Source of the DNA: Abelmoschus esculentus
Taxonomy: Eukaryota; Streptophyta; Magnoliopsida; Malvales; Malvaceae
DNA: 64,000 bases
Direction: 5' to 3'
Assembly (NCBI GenBank): GCA_035048815.1
Contig: JAUCBN010000049.1
Coordinates: 8,935,501 to 8,999,500 of the forward strand
Shown here: piece by piece, positions 10,364-23,300 of the stretch
Layout of the letters: every line of letters begins with the position of its first letter
Numbering within the stretch: position 1 is the stretch's first letter
The notes under the pieces: generated by a model
Told to the model about the DNA's origin: nothing
What the model saw: the letters and a program-made list of their open reading frames with translations, nothing else
The model's database searches: none
Position numbers and translations under genes: made by a program

Positions 10364-10596
10364 TTCTCCCGGAGCAGTGAAACAATGGTGATGGGAATGA
10401 CAGTTTATATGGACTAACCATGATAACCACGTTGTCATAACTTTGCTTGCTTCCACAGAATGGCATTTTACTATTCTTTCTTTTTACAACATACAATTAC
10501 TTGAATAGAGAGAATGGCATTGTCAAGTAGCTTCTTTACCAAGTATCTGCTGTCACTAGATTTTTAACAGTATTTTTATTATGATTATTTATTATA

Positions 10597-10875
10597 GTTC
10601 AATTAGGGTGTAAATTGTTTACCTCTTTCACATGTCTTCATTTGTGTTTCCGCTTTAAATTAAAGGGTTTAGGGTTTAAGGTGTAAGGTTCTAGGTTAGG
10701 GGTTGTGGTTAAGGTTTAGGGAATTAGGAGTATGGTGTATTTTTTATGGTGTAGGGTTTAGGTTTAGGATATAAAAATAAGAGTTAGGGTTTAAAATTCA
10801 ATTTTTTAAAAAATTTAAATAGGAGGAATGTACAGAGACATGATAAAGAGGTAAAGGATTTCTACTCGTTCAATT
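10597..10875 (+). mobile_element. hAT-type MITE with telomere-like interior
   Basis: A 263-bp element (10605-10867) lies between 8-bp direct repeats GTTCAATT at 10597-10604 and 10868-10875, the TSD size of hAT transposons. Its ends are imperfect inverted repeats: TTTACCTCTTTCACATGTC on the left pairs with GACATGATAAAGAGGTAAA on the right. The centre is rich in degenerate TTTAGGG units. It has no coding capacity, so it would depend on a transposase supplied elsewhere. Strand is arbitrary. Confidence 0.65.
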
Positions 10876-12559
10876 GTCCCTAAATAAAATTATAACTAAT
10901 ATTTTATCTCATATATTGTCAATTATTAACCGTTGAATTTAAAATAGATCTAATACAACTAAATAAAATTGTTTTTTAAAATCTTCACCTTAGAGAAATA
11001 AAATTTTAGAAATTATTAAAAGTTTTTTTATTTTTTTTAAATTCAATTTTTCAAACATTTCTTCCTTTTTAATTATGTCAAAAAATATTCAAAATAAAGT
11101 TTGAACTAACTTGATGTACAATAAAAATGGAGAGTAAAAAAAAATCGAGAAGTAAATTTCTTTTCTTTAAGAAGATTCTCCCCTTACTCAAGCATTAAAC
11201 AAATTGTTAACTAATTGAATTTAAATAAAAATAAATTAATTAAATAAAAATATTAAATTTTTTGAATTAAATTATACCATTTGAATCAAGGTAAGATGTT
11301 AAGCCTCGTTCTGATTTTTCGCTTGTGTTCATAAAACTTCAAAGATTCATCACTTGTTCATGCCCCTTCACACCTATAATAAAATAATCAAGTAATTTTT
11401 GATATTTAAATTGCTTTGATTTAATGACGGAAATATCAAAAGTTTAAGTCTCCATCTATTTATTAATTGCATCCCTTTTCTTTATAATAATTTATTCTTT
11501 AGGGATCCAAATACTACTAAAATATTTCTCGTTTAAAAATCTATTAACAATAGATTATCTTTAATAAAAATTTGATATATTAAAGTTATTCTTGTTTTCA
11601 AAGTTTTTTCAAATCAAATCTTTTTTCTTTAAAATAATCCAACTCCTTTCGTTGACTTTTTCTATCCTTCGAAGAAATTTTATAAATTTAGAATTTTTAA
11701 CTTAAAATCTTTAGTTTTTCTTCAAATTAAAGATTAGTTTTAGAAAGTAATTCATTTTTAGTTTTCAATTTTGAAAATATTTTGCGCCTGGTATTTTGGG
11801 TTTAGGAATTTAGAGATTGTTTAAAAGTTCGGTCCGTTAGACTAAATTAGTCGATTTGAGTCAATTTTAAAAGTAATTAATAATAAATATTTTTGAAAGA
11901 GATACAAATATGTAACATTATTTAAAAATCTTCATTTAATATTTAAATGATTTTTTTTGAATCAATTTTGCAAAATGAAATTTGGAAAGGTGACATTTCG
12001 CGTTAGTGATTAAAATGCAAAAAATAAAAACATATTTTTAGTGACTGTTTTATAAAAGGGACAAAATTTAAAATATTTAAACAGCTATTATCCTAAGCTC
12101 TAATATCAGACTTTTTCTTTTAATTAAAATTTTTTAAAAGTTTTTAAAAATGTATAAATAGATTTCGTTAATTAAAAGATAATTAAACGATAAAAAGCGT
12201 AACTAATATCTATTAAATTCTTCAGGTAAAACTTTTTTTTTTCTTAATCGTATTATTTCTATTAGTTTTCCTTTGATCTTTTATTAAGGCTTCATTATTT
12301 TTTTCTTTATTTTTTTTTAAAAAATTCATCAAATCTAGGTGAAAAGTCATTTAAGTTCTTTTTCGCTTCTAATTGTATGGTTATTTAATTAAATTCACAA
12401 GTATTTAATGAATGTTTTATAATGTGTTTTAGTAATTATTCGTGGAACTAATCCATCAAAACTCAAGGCTTATATGTTATACATAGCAAAGCTTGTAAAT
12501 GTTTGATATCAAATCAAACACCAACAAAATCAATTTGCAATAAAACTCAATCAAAACGT
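10876..12559. other. AT-rich intergenic stretch without recognisable features
   Basis: Poly-A/T runs and low-complexity AT sequence fill this interval. I saw no open frame with protein similarity, no splice pattern, no terminal repeats and no RNA gene. Confidence 0.5.
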
Positions 12560-14344
12560 AACACTTGCGTTTTCTCGTGTTGGTATTAGTGATCCGATTA
12601 GTTTACCTTTAATTATTGAGATAAACGGAACTACGCATGCAACAAAACATGTCAGGCGTGGGGCCAATTGCCAACATGCCACATATAAAAGCCAAATCGC
12701 TAACCGTACCGCGAATGAGGGCTAAACCGCCTACTTATACTCATGATGGATTACCTCCAATCATGAAATCTCACCTTAGCATCTGGAATAAACAATGCTT
12801 AAATGTAATACAACACATATACAACATTATAAACATCACACATATGCATTTTATAATTTCAATGCACTCACATCCTATTGATCGATCAACTTATCCTTAT
12901 AACATTATCTTAATAGCCAACACAAGAGAGTAACAATGCTCTAGTTTCTCATTAAATACAGTAAGTAATTTACTCGTATTCCACTATCTTATGCTTTAAT
13001 TGCATAAATTAGTAAAAACAACTTATATCATATTTTAGAAAACAACCCGTGAGAGTATTAAACCAAAGTAAAAATAGTTCCTGAGCATTTAAAATACATG
13101 CATGAATAATTATGCAAATCATCGTTCAAGCATGATATTTACATAGTAAAACAAGCAAAAAATAGGAAAACCTTTTTACGAGAGCAACATAAAACTAAAT
13201 TCGGAATATAGGGAGGTTTCTCACACCTTCCCTACACCCTCAAACCTTTGATGAACTAAGTAAAACACTTTCGTAACAGCCCACTCTCAAATCCACTCAC
13301 CGATAACCGTTACTTGATCGACAAGCCACTGATTCGAACCAAACTCCTTCAAACATGATCTTCTACTTCTTTCCATGTTTCAAGCATCAAAACGAAAGGA
13401 TTTAATGCCCCTAAATGCAAAAAAAAACATCCTTTAATTCGGATCATAACACAGAAGCCCTTAAAACCCTTAAAACCCTTAACCGAAAATTTTCCAAAAC
13501 ACACCAAACTTCTCCTAAACCTTTATTTCAATATTAGGGACTTTAAAAACATGTTTTAAACATCCTAACACGTACAAAATCATGAATTTAGGACCCAAAA
13601 ACAATGACTTATAACCTTGAATGAAAATTATAGGTTTTGCTCAAAAATCGATTTTTCTTAAATCAAAAGATTAAAAATATTTTTATTAAGACAATAACTT
13701 GATAATTTCATTAAAGAACCTTTTAAAATCATAGGATTGAATTTTTCTTACCTCCAATTCTGACCAACCAACTTCCATGTTTTTGAAGAAGAAAACAAGT
13801 GAAAAACATGACTTTTTGAAGAAGGAAAGTTGTGAACAATTATTCAAACAAAATTAATTGAAAATAAAGTGATTTTAAATTGAAAAGAAGGGTGTTCTCT
13901 ACCTTGGAAAGAGTGAAAATGAAAATAATAAAATAAGAGTTTAGGTTTTGATATAAAATAGGTTTTTAGGAATTAAATTAAGTAATTTGGGTTATATGTT
14001 TTAAAATTTGGGTTAAGAGTTATAAGACCAAGGAATGTTTAGTTCAAATATAATTAGGATTGGATCAAACACTTTAAAGATTCAAATTTTTGTCCTAGTT
14101 TTATAAAATTATCATCAAATTTTTAATTTTTACAAAATAATCACTAATTTCAAAATCCTAGGGTTTCAAGGGTCAATTTTCAAAATTGAGTTGACCAAAG
14201 TCAAAATTATATCAAATAATAATTTTAGGATATTTTTCCATAATTTTTTTCCATAAAAACCAATTTTTAAGTATTTAATCCCGAACTAGGCTTAACCGGC
14301 TAAAACGACCCTCTAACTTCTAGGCCCATTTTTGGGGCGTTACA
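12560..14344 (-). repeat. Chromovirus-type LTR, first block, minus orientation
   Basis: On the minus strand the LTR begins at 14344 with TGTAACGCCCCAAAAATGGG, the same start as the plus-strand LTR at 28652. It shares the string running from ATTAAATA-like sequence through CTTTAAGG and the GTGAGAAACCTCCC patch. The lower end is an estimate, since similarity fades below about 12600. A 98-codon frame at 12637-12933 lies inside the repeat and is not a gene. It matches 39257-40731 at roughly 90 percent by eye. Confidence 0.6.
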
Positions 14345-14566
14345 TAGGATGAGTATGAATCTTGTATTTATGATATTTTTGTTGAGATCTTAGTTTTGGT
14401 AGAAAAGGTCTTTTGTGGTAAGATCCTCGTGTGAGTTAGAGAGTTTTAGTAGTATCGTGGTGTTTGGAAAGTCACGTGAAAGTGAAAGGAAGTTGTGAAG
14501 GAGTAGTTTCCTTACTTCTTTCCATGCTAAAAATTTTGAGGAAGAAATTTCTTAAGTGGTGGAGAG
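14345..14566 (+). mobile_element. 3' internal end of a chromovirus gypsy element (remnant)
   Basis: This short spacer ends in TTTTGAGGAAGAAATTTC, TTAAGTGGTGGAGAG, the decayed form of the usual end of plant chromoviruses (GAGGACGAAATTT, then a purine tract). An LTR-like start TAGTAATGCCTCAAAAATG follows. The coding sequence is unreadable. A near-copy is at 40732-40953. Confidence 0.6.
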
Positions 14567-15121
14567 TAGTAATGCCTCAAAAATGATCCTAAAAGTTTAG
14601 AGGTTGTTTTAGAGGTCTAGTGAACTATTTAGTCGTTGAAGCCTAGTTCGGGATTAAATTTTTAAAAATCAGTTTTGATGAAAATAAATCTTGAAAAAAT
14701 ATTTTAAAATATTTATTTGAATTATATTTATTTCGGTCAAATCAATTTTGAAAAATGATCCTTGAAACCTTTAGATTTTGAAACTAGTGACTATTTTGTA
14801 AAAATTAAAATTTAGCGGTTAAATTATAATTGGGCCAAAACTTTGAATCTTTAAGGGGATTTGATCCAATCTTATTCTTATTTGATCTAACCTTCCAAGA
14901 TACTATATAAATAACTTTTAACCAATGTTTTAACTTATATAATCAAAATTTCCCAATTTTAATCCTAAAACCTAAATTCACGTCAAAACTCTATGCCCTT
15001 CTTTAAGATTTCGGTTTCTTCCTTCCGAAGAAAGATTCTTGATTATATTTTCAAGATAAATATCCATTCTTTTTAATTAAAATTCGTTGGTTTAATTTCC
15101 TATAATTTTATTCTTCAAAAT
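14567..15121 (+). repeat. Chromovirus LTR, plus orientation, left part of first block
   Basis: The start TAGTAATGCCTCAAAAATG corresponds to TGTAACGCCCCAAAAATG of the copy at 28652. It faces the minus-strand LTR ending at 14344, giving an inverted repeat with a 222-bp spacer. It is cut at the AAAAT target site (15117-15121) by the gypsy element that follows and resumes at 25973. Confidence 0.6.
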
Positions 15122-15412
15122 TGTAAGCTATCAGAAATAACAAAAAGGAAAAGAGAGAAAGAAGAAGATGATTAAGGGAGAAACAGAGAAGAAAAGGAGG
15201 AATAAGAAACTGATTCTGATATTCAATAAAGAAACTAATCATCCAGAGTCAACATTTACCCTAACGCCAAAGCTAAAACGACATCACTTTAGTGTTTCTA
15301 AGGCTACCATGGAACGCAACGTTTCATTAAACACTAATGACTCTTAACAGCTAACATAACAGAAAATTAAAATTAAACACTCCAACGGTCAAAATTATTC
15401 AAATCTCTTACA
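15122..15412 (-). repeat. 3' LTR of the minus-strand gypsy element
   Basis: On the minus strand it starts TGTAAGAGATTTGAATAA and ends AGCTTACA. On that strand it is preceded by the purine tract AAAGAGGGGAGTAT. Confidence 0.9.
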
Positions 15413-15426
15413 ATACTCCCCTCTTT
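15413..15426 (-). other. Polypurine tract of the minus-strand gypsy element
   Basis: The minus strand reads AAAGAGGGGAGTAT directly before the 3' LTR. The polyprotein ends a short way upstream near 15442. Confidence 0.65.
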
Positions 15427-15441
15427 AGAGAATCCTTGTCC

Positions 15442-18400
15442 TCAAGGATTGAAATTTGAAAATTGTTTCTGCAAGAGATGAAGGACTTCCCATGTGGCAT
15501 CTTTCGGGAAGGAGTTGGACCATTCAACCAAGACTTCCGTGACAGCACGATTACCTCTTTTCCCTATCCTACGATTCAATATTCTTACTAGTTCCTTGCT
15601 AATGCTTCCCTCTTCATCAATGAGCGGTAATTCTTCTTGGATAAAATGAGCTCCAACTCTCTTTTTCAGCTGTGAAACATAAAAAACAGGATGTATTCTG
15701 GATCCCTCTGGTAACTTTAACTTGTAGGCAATAACTCCCACACGATTAGTAACCAAAAATGGCCCAAACCACCTAGGAGATTGCTTCTGACTCATCCTGG
15801 CACAAACTGAGATATGCCTGTAGGGTTGTAACTTAAGGAAAACCCAGTCTCCAACCTTCAATTCACACTCGACTCTCTTCTTATCAGACTATCCCTTCAT
15901 TCTATCTTGAGCTCGAAGCATGTGGAACCTTAGTAACTTGATCATTTCTTCTCTTTGCTTCATGCTTCTATCTACCTCTGCCACATTAGATTCACCAGGC
16001 AAATAAGGTAAATGCAAGGGTGGTGGTTGCCCATGCATAGCCTGGTATGGAGTCATTTGGATTGAAGTGTGGAATGAGGTATTATACCGCCATTCTGCAA
16101 GATACAACCATTCACACCAATCTTTAGGTTTTTCTCCTGTCATGCACCTAAGGTAAGTCTCCAAACATTGATTGACTCTATTAGTTTGCACATCTGTTTC
16201 AGGGTGGTAGGCCGTAGATGTTTGCAAAGACGCTCCTAATTTCCCCATCAATTCCCTCTAAAAGAAGCTCATGAAAATTTTGTCTCTATCACAAACTATG
16301 TTCTTAGGAAGTCCATACAATTCAAAAATGTTTTTAAGAAATACCTGAGCAATATCCTTGGCTGAGAAAGGGTGAGCCAAGGGAATGAAGTTGTTGTATT
16401 TGGAGAGTCTTTCCACTACCATCAGAATATAGTCTTTCTTCCTTGACCGTGGGAGTCTCTCTACGAAATTCATACTGATGGAATGCCAAATTGTTGGAGG
16501 CACTAGAAGTGGTTGTAAAAGTCCCTTGAGATGTTACAAATCACCTTTGCTCTTCTAACATACCATACATTCCCTCACCATTTGTTTAATCTCTCCTCAA
16601 TCTTTTCCAAAAAAACACTACAGTGATTCTATGGATGGTGGCTTGTGCCCCTGAATGGCCCCCCATAGGACTGCTGTGGAAAAATTATAAAATCTTTTTT
16701 TGAGATCAATATCATCCCCAACAACCCACTTATCCTTCCTCCTCAAAGTTCTTCCATCTCAATGATACTTTCTGTATTTGTTTTATCCTACCTCTTTATC
16801 TTTGATTATCTTTTTAAGCCTTTCATCTAAACTCCAAGTAGCTACCACCTTTTTCATCAACTCAATACTTATGTGGCTCATCCCAATATGGAAAACTTCT
16901 CCTGTGCAAGGTCTCCTGGATAACACATCAACAACTATATTATTAGAACCTTCCCTATATTAAACCTCATAGTCAAAACCCATCATTTTGACTACCCATT
17001 TTTTCTGAAATGAGGTGATAGCCTGATTTTCAACAAAGAACTTGAGGCTTAAGTGATCTGTTTTTAATAGGAAGTGTCGCCCAATCAAATAATTAGCCCA
17101 TTTTTCCACTGCCATAAGCAACATCTCTTTCTCATAAACTGACAATCCCATGTGTCTTGCACCTAAGGCTCTACTAAAATAAGCCAATGGACGCCCTTCC
17201 TGCACCAACACTGCTCCCACTCCAGCCTCTGCTGCATCAATCTCCATAACAAACTCCTTTCCAGATTAGGTAGAGCCAATACTGGATCAGTACTCACTAC
17301 TTCATTCAATTTCTGAAAAGCCACATCAGCCTCATTATTCCAAGTACAGTCTTCCTTCTTCATTAAATTAGTTAATGGTTTGGCTATCCATCCATAGTTC
17401 TGCAAAATTCTTCTATAGTAGCCTAAAAGGCCTAGGAAACCTCTCAATTCCTTAATGGTTTTAGGAACATGCCACTCTTTTATGCACTTCACTTTGGCTT
17501 CATCCATGCTTATTATTCCCTTAGAAATAACATAACTCAAATAATCTACCCTTTTAGCTCTAAAGCTATATTTGGATTTCTTAGCAAATAATTAATGTTT
17601 CTGAAACAATGCTAACACCACCTTCAAATGACTCAAATGAGTTGGCCAATCCTCGGAATAAATCAATATGTCATCAAAGAAAATCAAGACAAATTTTCTT
17701 AAATGCTCTTTAAAAACCATGTTCATAAGACCTTGGAAAGTAGTAGGGGCATTAGTGAATCCAAAAGGCATCACAAGGAACTCGTAATGTCCCTCATGAG
17801 TTCTAAAGGCTGTCTTATGAACATCACTGTCCCTCATCCTGATCTGATGATATCTGGACCTCAGATCCAAATTTGAAAACCAAGTAGCACCTCCTAGTTC
17901 ATCTAGAAGCTCTTCAATAATGGGCATTGAGAAACTGTCCTTCACTGTCAATTAGTTTAATTTTTTGTAGTCAACACACATTCTCCACCCTCCATCTTTT
18001 TTCTTAACCATAACTATGGGAGAGGCAAAGGTACTGCTACTGTTTCTTATAATACCAACATCCAACATTTCTTGAATTAGATTTTTTATTTCATCCTTCT
18101 GGCTAGTAGGATGTCTGTATGGTTTAATTTTTACCATAAACTTCTCATCTTTTAGTTCAATGCTGTGAGTCTTCTCCCTTATAGGAGGTAACCCTTTTGG
18201 CTCCTTAAAACCATCTCATACTGATGTAGAATCTCTTTTATTTCCCAATTGTCAGCCTCTTCATTCACTCCTACTCCCATTTGAGTATCCAAAAATCAGA
18301 AAGCTGCTGTTAAAGGATTTAGAGTTCCCTTTAGAAATTTTTCACAAGTTTTGGATTCAATCTATTATACCGGCTTCTTTTTATATCCACAAAATTTGAC

Positions 18401-18555
18401 TTCTTTGTCTCCCAATTGGAAACACATGGTTAAATGTCCAAGGTCCCACTTGATTATCCCTAACTGATAGAATCATTGTACTCCCAGAACTGCATCATAA
18501 TTCTTCAATGGAAGTACCCTGAAATAAGAAATGAAACTCTTCCCTTGACATGTCC
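15442..18555 (-). pseudogene. Gypsy pol: protease end, reverse transcriptase, RNase H, integrase, chromodomain-like tail
   Basis: Read down the minus strand: the end of the protease/linker (LPLKNYDAVLGVQ), then reverse transcriptase with VKKKDGGWRMCVDYKKLN, VMPFGFTNAPTTFQ and the catalytic FFDDILIYS. RNase H follows with EIDAAEAGVGAVL, then integrase with DRDKIF and TSTAYHPETD. The tail has HPVFYVSQLKK and VLVEWSNSFPKDATWE, a chromodomain-like end found in chromoviruses that steer insertion to heterochromatin. TAA at 17952-17954 follows KKLN, where a Gln codon is expected. A frameshift near 17245, a stop at 16258-16260 and another break near 15889 also disrupt the frame. The HHCC region of integrase is poorly kept. 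Confidence 0.85.
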
Positions 18556-18984
18556 TGTCATGGCATTAAGGGGAGAATTGAAGATTAAGGATGAAATTAG
18601 GGTTGAGAAAGAGGAAATTTGGGGATTAGCTGAAGGCGAGCTTAAGAATGACACCGTTTAAGGAGTAACCCATACACTATGAATATGACACCGTTTTGAA
18701 GGACAATCTTGGAGAGAAAAAGTGACGCCGTTTTGAGCCAAACCTTAAGAGGATGTTGTCTGCCAGAATTTATGTTTTGTTTTTATGTTTTGTTTTTATT
18801 CAAATGTTAGTTATGCATGGACACTGTTATATATAACCAAATTCCTGCTGTACTAAAACATGTCATATGAGTTATCAATACAAATCTTAATTTTCTCTTT
18901 CTTCCCTATTTTCTCTCTTCTCTCAACCCTCCTAAAACCCTCAATTCTTCTTTTTTCAACCATACTTCTATTCGGGTTGTTACA
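18556..18984 (+). repeat. 5' LTR of the nested gypsy element
   Basis: The LTR runs from TGTCATGGCATTAAGG to GGGTTGTTACA. It contains short ACACCGTTT-type repeats and a TATATATAA box at 18828-18836. Confidence 0.95.
18828..18836 (+). promoter_or_regulatory. Putative TATA box in nested gypsy 5' LTR
   Basis: TATATATAA lies about 150 bases before the LTR end and is repeated at the same place in the 3' LTR. Confidence 0.45.
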
Positions 18985-18985
18985 A

Positions 18986-18998
18986 TTGGTAACCAGAG
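18986..18998 (+). other. Primer-binding site of the nested gypsy element
   Basis: TTGGTAACCAGAGCC follows the 5' LTR after one base. It resembles the Met-tRNA site TGGTATCAGAGC with changes in the middle. Confidence 0.5.
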
Positions 18999-19048
18999 CC
19001 AGAAACTGATCCACCACTACGCTGGTAAGATCACGACGATCAAAGAAA

Positions 19049-20308
19049 ATGAGCTTTACGGATAAGGCTACGCCGCCCCAAATCACACTAGAAGGAGGAA
19101 CTACAACCAAGGAACAAGAAGAACCTGTTGTTAGCTTGGAGGAAAGATTCCTTAACCTGGAATACAATAACGAAGAGAACAGGGGATACTTACAAAGGAT
19201 ATGGAGCATTCTTGCTTGAGGAGCTGAATCTGTAGAAACATCTTCTCCAAGGGGCAGTCCACAGGTATCTCCTAACCCTCACCTGAGTAAGGAAAGCAAG
19301 AATCCATTGAATGTAACTGTTATACATGAAGGAGAAAATATACCTTTAATCCTGATGAGCCAGGAGTCCTAGCTCTAAAACCACCATCGAGTTCATTCAC
19401 CCTGAAAGAAAAAGCAAGTGAAGTCAACCCCTACCTTCATGCTAAAAATGGAGGAGAACCAGATTAAAAAGGGGGAATCTTCATCAGGGACGGACCATGA
19501 AGGTTGGGAAAAAACAGGAGCCAGAGGACAACACAGTTTCATTCCGAAGCCGAAAATAGAACTACCTACCTTTGAAGGAGATAACCCCAGAAGTTGGGTA
19601 AAAAAGTGTCAAAAATACTTTACTTTTTTTGATGTGCCAGACCACCAACAGCTTGAAGTAGGTTCCATGTACCTCGTAGGGAGGGCAGAGACTTGGTTTG
19701 ATGGGTATGTCAAGCAAAAAAATCGAGTCACTTGTCATGAATTTGTTTTGGATCTTTGCCATCGCTTCTGTGACAAACTACACACAGATGTCATAGAAGA
19801 TTTTAACAAGTTATTCCAAAAGACTAATGTGGATGATTATCAAGAGAGATTCGAAAAACTAAAACCCTTCATGCTGCAAATCAACTCACAGTTAGGAGAG
19901 GATTACTTTGTCTCAAGTTTCATTAGTGGATTGAAAGAGGATATCAAGCATAAGGTTAAGGTTCATGAACCAAAAACCTTAGCTGATGCTTACAGAAAGG
20001 CCAAGCTGTATGAGCTTTCTGCTGAAGTGGAACAAAAGAGACTTAAGTTCTCTTACAAGCCCAATCCCATGGGAACACAACTGTCTAATCAGAGGGCAAC
20101 ACCTACAACACAACCAGCTCAACAAAAAGGGGTCACAAGCTCTACCAACAAACAAGGATTGCTAGAATTTAGAAGGAACAACAATTTATGCTTCAAATGC
20201 GGCGACAAATTCAGTCCAGGACATCAGTGTAAGCCTATACAACTGAATATGATGGAAGAAGAACGAAGTAAAGCAGAGGAGGAGGATAACCTGTTGGAAC
20301 CCACTTAG
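19049..20308 (+). pseudogene. Nested gypsy gag (intact core 19418-20308)
   Basis: The probable start is ATG 19049 (MSFTDKATPPQITLEGG). TGA at 19217-19219 and frame slips near 19350 and 19440 break the N-terminal part. From 19418 there are 296 open codons with the capsid domain (RSWVKKCQKYFTFFDVP, AETWFDGYV, FISGLKEDIKHKV) and a zinc knuckle CFKCGDKFSPGHQC near 20191-20232. The Glu-rich end runs to TAG at 20306-20308. The product would be the particle-forming structural protein. Confidence 0.85.
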
Positions 20309-23300
20309 GAGGAACCAGAGGGAGAAGAATCTGCCTTAGAAATCTCAATTAATGCCCTCACAGGCAGTGTTGGGTATAGCACCATCAGGATTCCAGGAAC
20401 TATTAAAGGAAAATCCTTAAGCATCCTAGTTGACAGTGGAAGCACTCACATCTTTGTAACTGAAGGCTAAGAAAAGGAAGGACTTGAGTTGGTACTCACC
20501 ACACCCCTGATCATCACTGTAGCTAATGGAGAAAAGCTCCAAAGCACCAAAAAGTAGGCAATTGGGGTGAAGGATGCAAGACCACTATTTCGAGCATGAC
20601 TTCAGAGTTCTACACATGAGGGGAGTGATATGGTCCTTGGTGTTGTTTGGATGCAAAAATATAGTCCAATAACCATGGACTTCAATGCTATGACATTGAG
20701 CTTTAAAAGGAGAGACCAAGAGGTACTTTTGCAAGGAGGAAAAAGAGAACCTTATGTCAAATTAATTTCAGAAGAAAAGATGCAGAAGCTCACAAGCAAG
20801 GATCCTGAAGTTTGTGGTGAATTGTATTTGTTAGAATCAGAATCTATCCACAGAGACACACCTGCCCTGCTCTTGCCCTTGTTGAATGACTACAATGACA
20901 TTTTTGAAGAACCAACAGGATTACCACCCCACGGACACATGACCATGCTATAACACTGCACCTAGGGGCCCAACCAATTAACCTAAGGCCTTATAGGTTT
21001 CCCTTTCAGCAGAAAACAGAAGTAGAAAGGCAAATCAAAGAGTTACTGACAGCCTCAGTGGTTCAGCACAGTAAGAGCCCATTTGCCTCTCCCTGCCTCT
21101 TAGTTAAGAAGAAAGATGACACTTGGAGGCTATGTGTTGACTATTGACAGCTCAACAACATCACTGTCAAAAACAAATTCCCTATCCCAATTGTTGATGA
21201 TCTGCTAGATCAGCTATCGGGTGCAAAATACTTTTCAAAGATTGATCTCAGGTCTGGTTATTGGCAGATCAGGATCAAGCCAAAGGATATTCATAAAATA
21301 GCATTCAGGACTCACCATGGCCACTTTGAATTCAAAGTGATGCCATTTGGCCTCACGAATGCTCCAGCTACATTTCAATCACTCATGAATGAGCTGTTTG
21401 GGCAGTTTCTAAGAAAGTTTGTTCTGATTTTTTTTATGACATCATAGTCTACAGTGTTACACTTTAGAATCTACTTCACTTGGGACATGTTCTAGAAGTC
21501 CTTAGAAACAATAAGCTATTTGCTACAAGAAAGAAATGTTTTTTTTGGGCAAACTCAAGTAGAGTACCTGGGCCACATCATTTCTGCCCAAGGGGTAGTT
21601 ACAGACCCCTCAAAAATTGAAGCTATGCGAGACTAGAAGCTTCCTAAATCCATCAAATCTTTAAGAGGTTTTCTTGGACTAACCGGGTACTATAGAAAAT
21701 TCATCAACAATTATGGGGCCATTAGAAGGCCACTGACCAACATGTTGAAGAAGGATAGTTTTTGCTGGACAGAGGAAGCAAAAGAGGCCTTTGTTCTCCT
21801 CAAGGAGGCCATGTGCAAGGAACCTGTTTTGGCCCTCCCAAATTTTTCCAAAACTATTTTTTTGGAAACAGATGGTAGTTCTAAGGGCATATGAGTTGTT
21901 CTATCTCAAGATGGCAGACCAATTGCTTACTTAAGCAAGGCTCTTGGGCCAAAACACTCAGACCTCTCCATTTATGAGAAGGATTATTTGGCCATCCTCA
22001 TGGCAGTCACCAAATGGCGACATTACTTGGAATGCAATCCATTTGTGATCAAAACTGACCACGAACCCCTTAAACATCTCCTTGAGCAGAGACTAACTAC
22101 AACTGTCTAGAAAAAAAGGGTTGACTAAGCTCCTTGGATTAGACTATGTTATCAACTACAGAAAGGGCAAAACTAATCTTGTTGCCGATGCCCTTTCTAG
22201 GGGATATGAGCCAGACCCTGAATTCTATCACCTAACAGCTATAATTATTACCCCTAAATGGGTCGAGGAGATTGAGGCTTCCTACATGTCTGATGCTACT
22301 GCCCAGAAACTTATTCAGTCACTAGCAATTGATAATTCTACTGAACCAAATTGGACATATAAGAAGGGCATTCTCCGGTTCCATAACAGAATCTATGTGG
22401 GCTCGAATGGCACCTTGAGAAAACAACTCCTGGCAACATTGCATAGGCCACCTATCAACGACTCAAATCCTATTTCTATTGGCCAGGTATGAAATCCCTT
22501 GTTACTTATGTTCTTCAATGTGATGTTTGCCGGCGCACTAAGGATGAACATGTTGCTAAGCCTGGACTCCTACAACCCCTGCCCATTCCCAAGAAAGCAT
22601 GGGAGGTAGTTACCATGGAATTCATCGAGGGCCTTCCCACATCCCTCAGGCTTAATTCTATACTAGTAGTGGTGGACAAATTCACAAAATATGCCCACTT
22701 CATTGGCCTTTCCCACCCCTACACAATTCCTCAGATTGTTAAGGCCTATTTGGAAAATATCTACAAGCTACATGGTCAACCCCAGATTTGCATCTTTGAG
22801 CGCGACAAAATCTTTACAAGCCTATTTTGAAAGGAATTTCTCAAACAATTGGGTACTACTCCTCTATTCAGCACAGCGTACCACCCATAGACAGACGGTC
22901 AAACCGAACGTGTGAACCAATGTCTCGAGCAGTACTTGCGAGCCCTATGTTTCTTAAAACCTACAAATTGGGCGAAGTGGCTCTCCCACGCCGAATGGTG
23001 GTATAATTCCACTTATCGCTCGGTTTTACAGATGACCCCATTCGAGGCACTGTATGAGTACAAGCCACCAACCATGACCTGGGATTTGACTTCCCTAGTG
23101 GCCACAGTCCAAGAGTTAGCAGAATAGCGAAATCAAACAAACCAACTACTTAGAGACAATCTACTAAAGGCGCAAAACAGAATGAAGCAATACGCAGATA
23201 AGCGACGATCAAAGAGACAATTTCAAATCGGAGACGAGATGTACCTGAAGCTTCAACCTTACCGTCAAACTTCTTTGTCACTCCGCAAGAACCTGAAGCT

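Noticed and set aside
10190..10496. Two overlapping minus frames as separate small genes
   Set aside because: One contains exon 1 of the NPF pseudogene, and the other is its out-of-frame shadow.
12637..12933. 98-codon frame as a gene
   Set aside because: It lies inside a chromovirus LTR and is not conserved as a frame in the second copy of the block.
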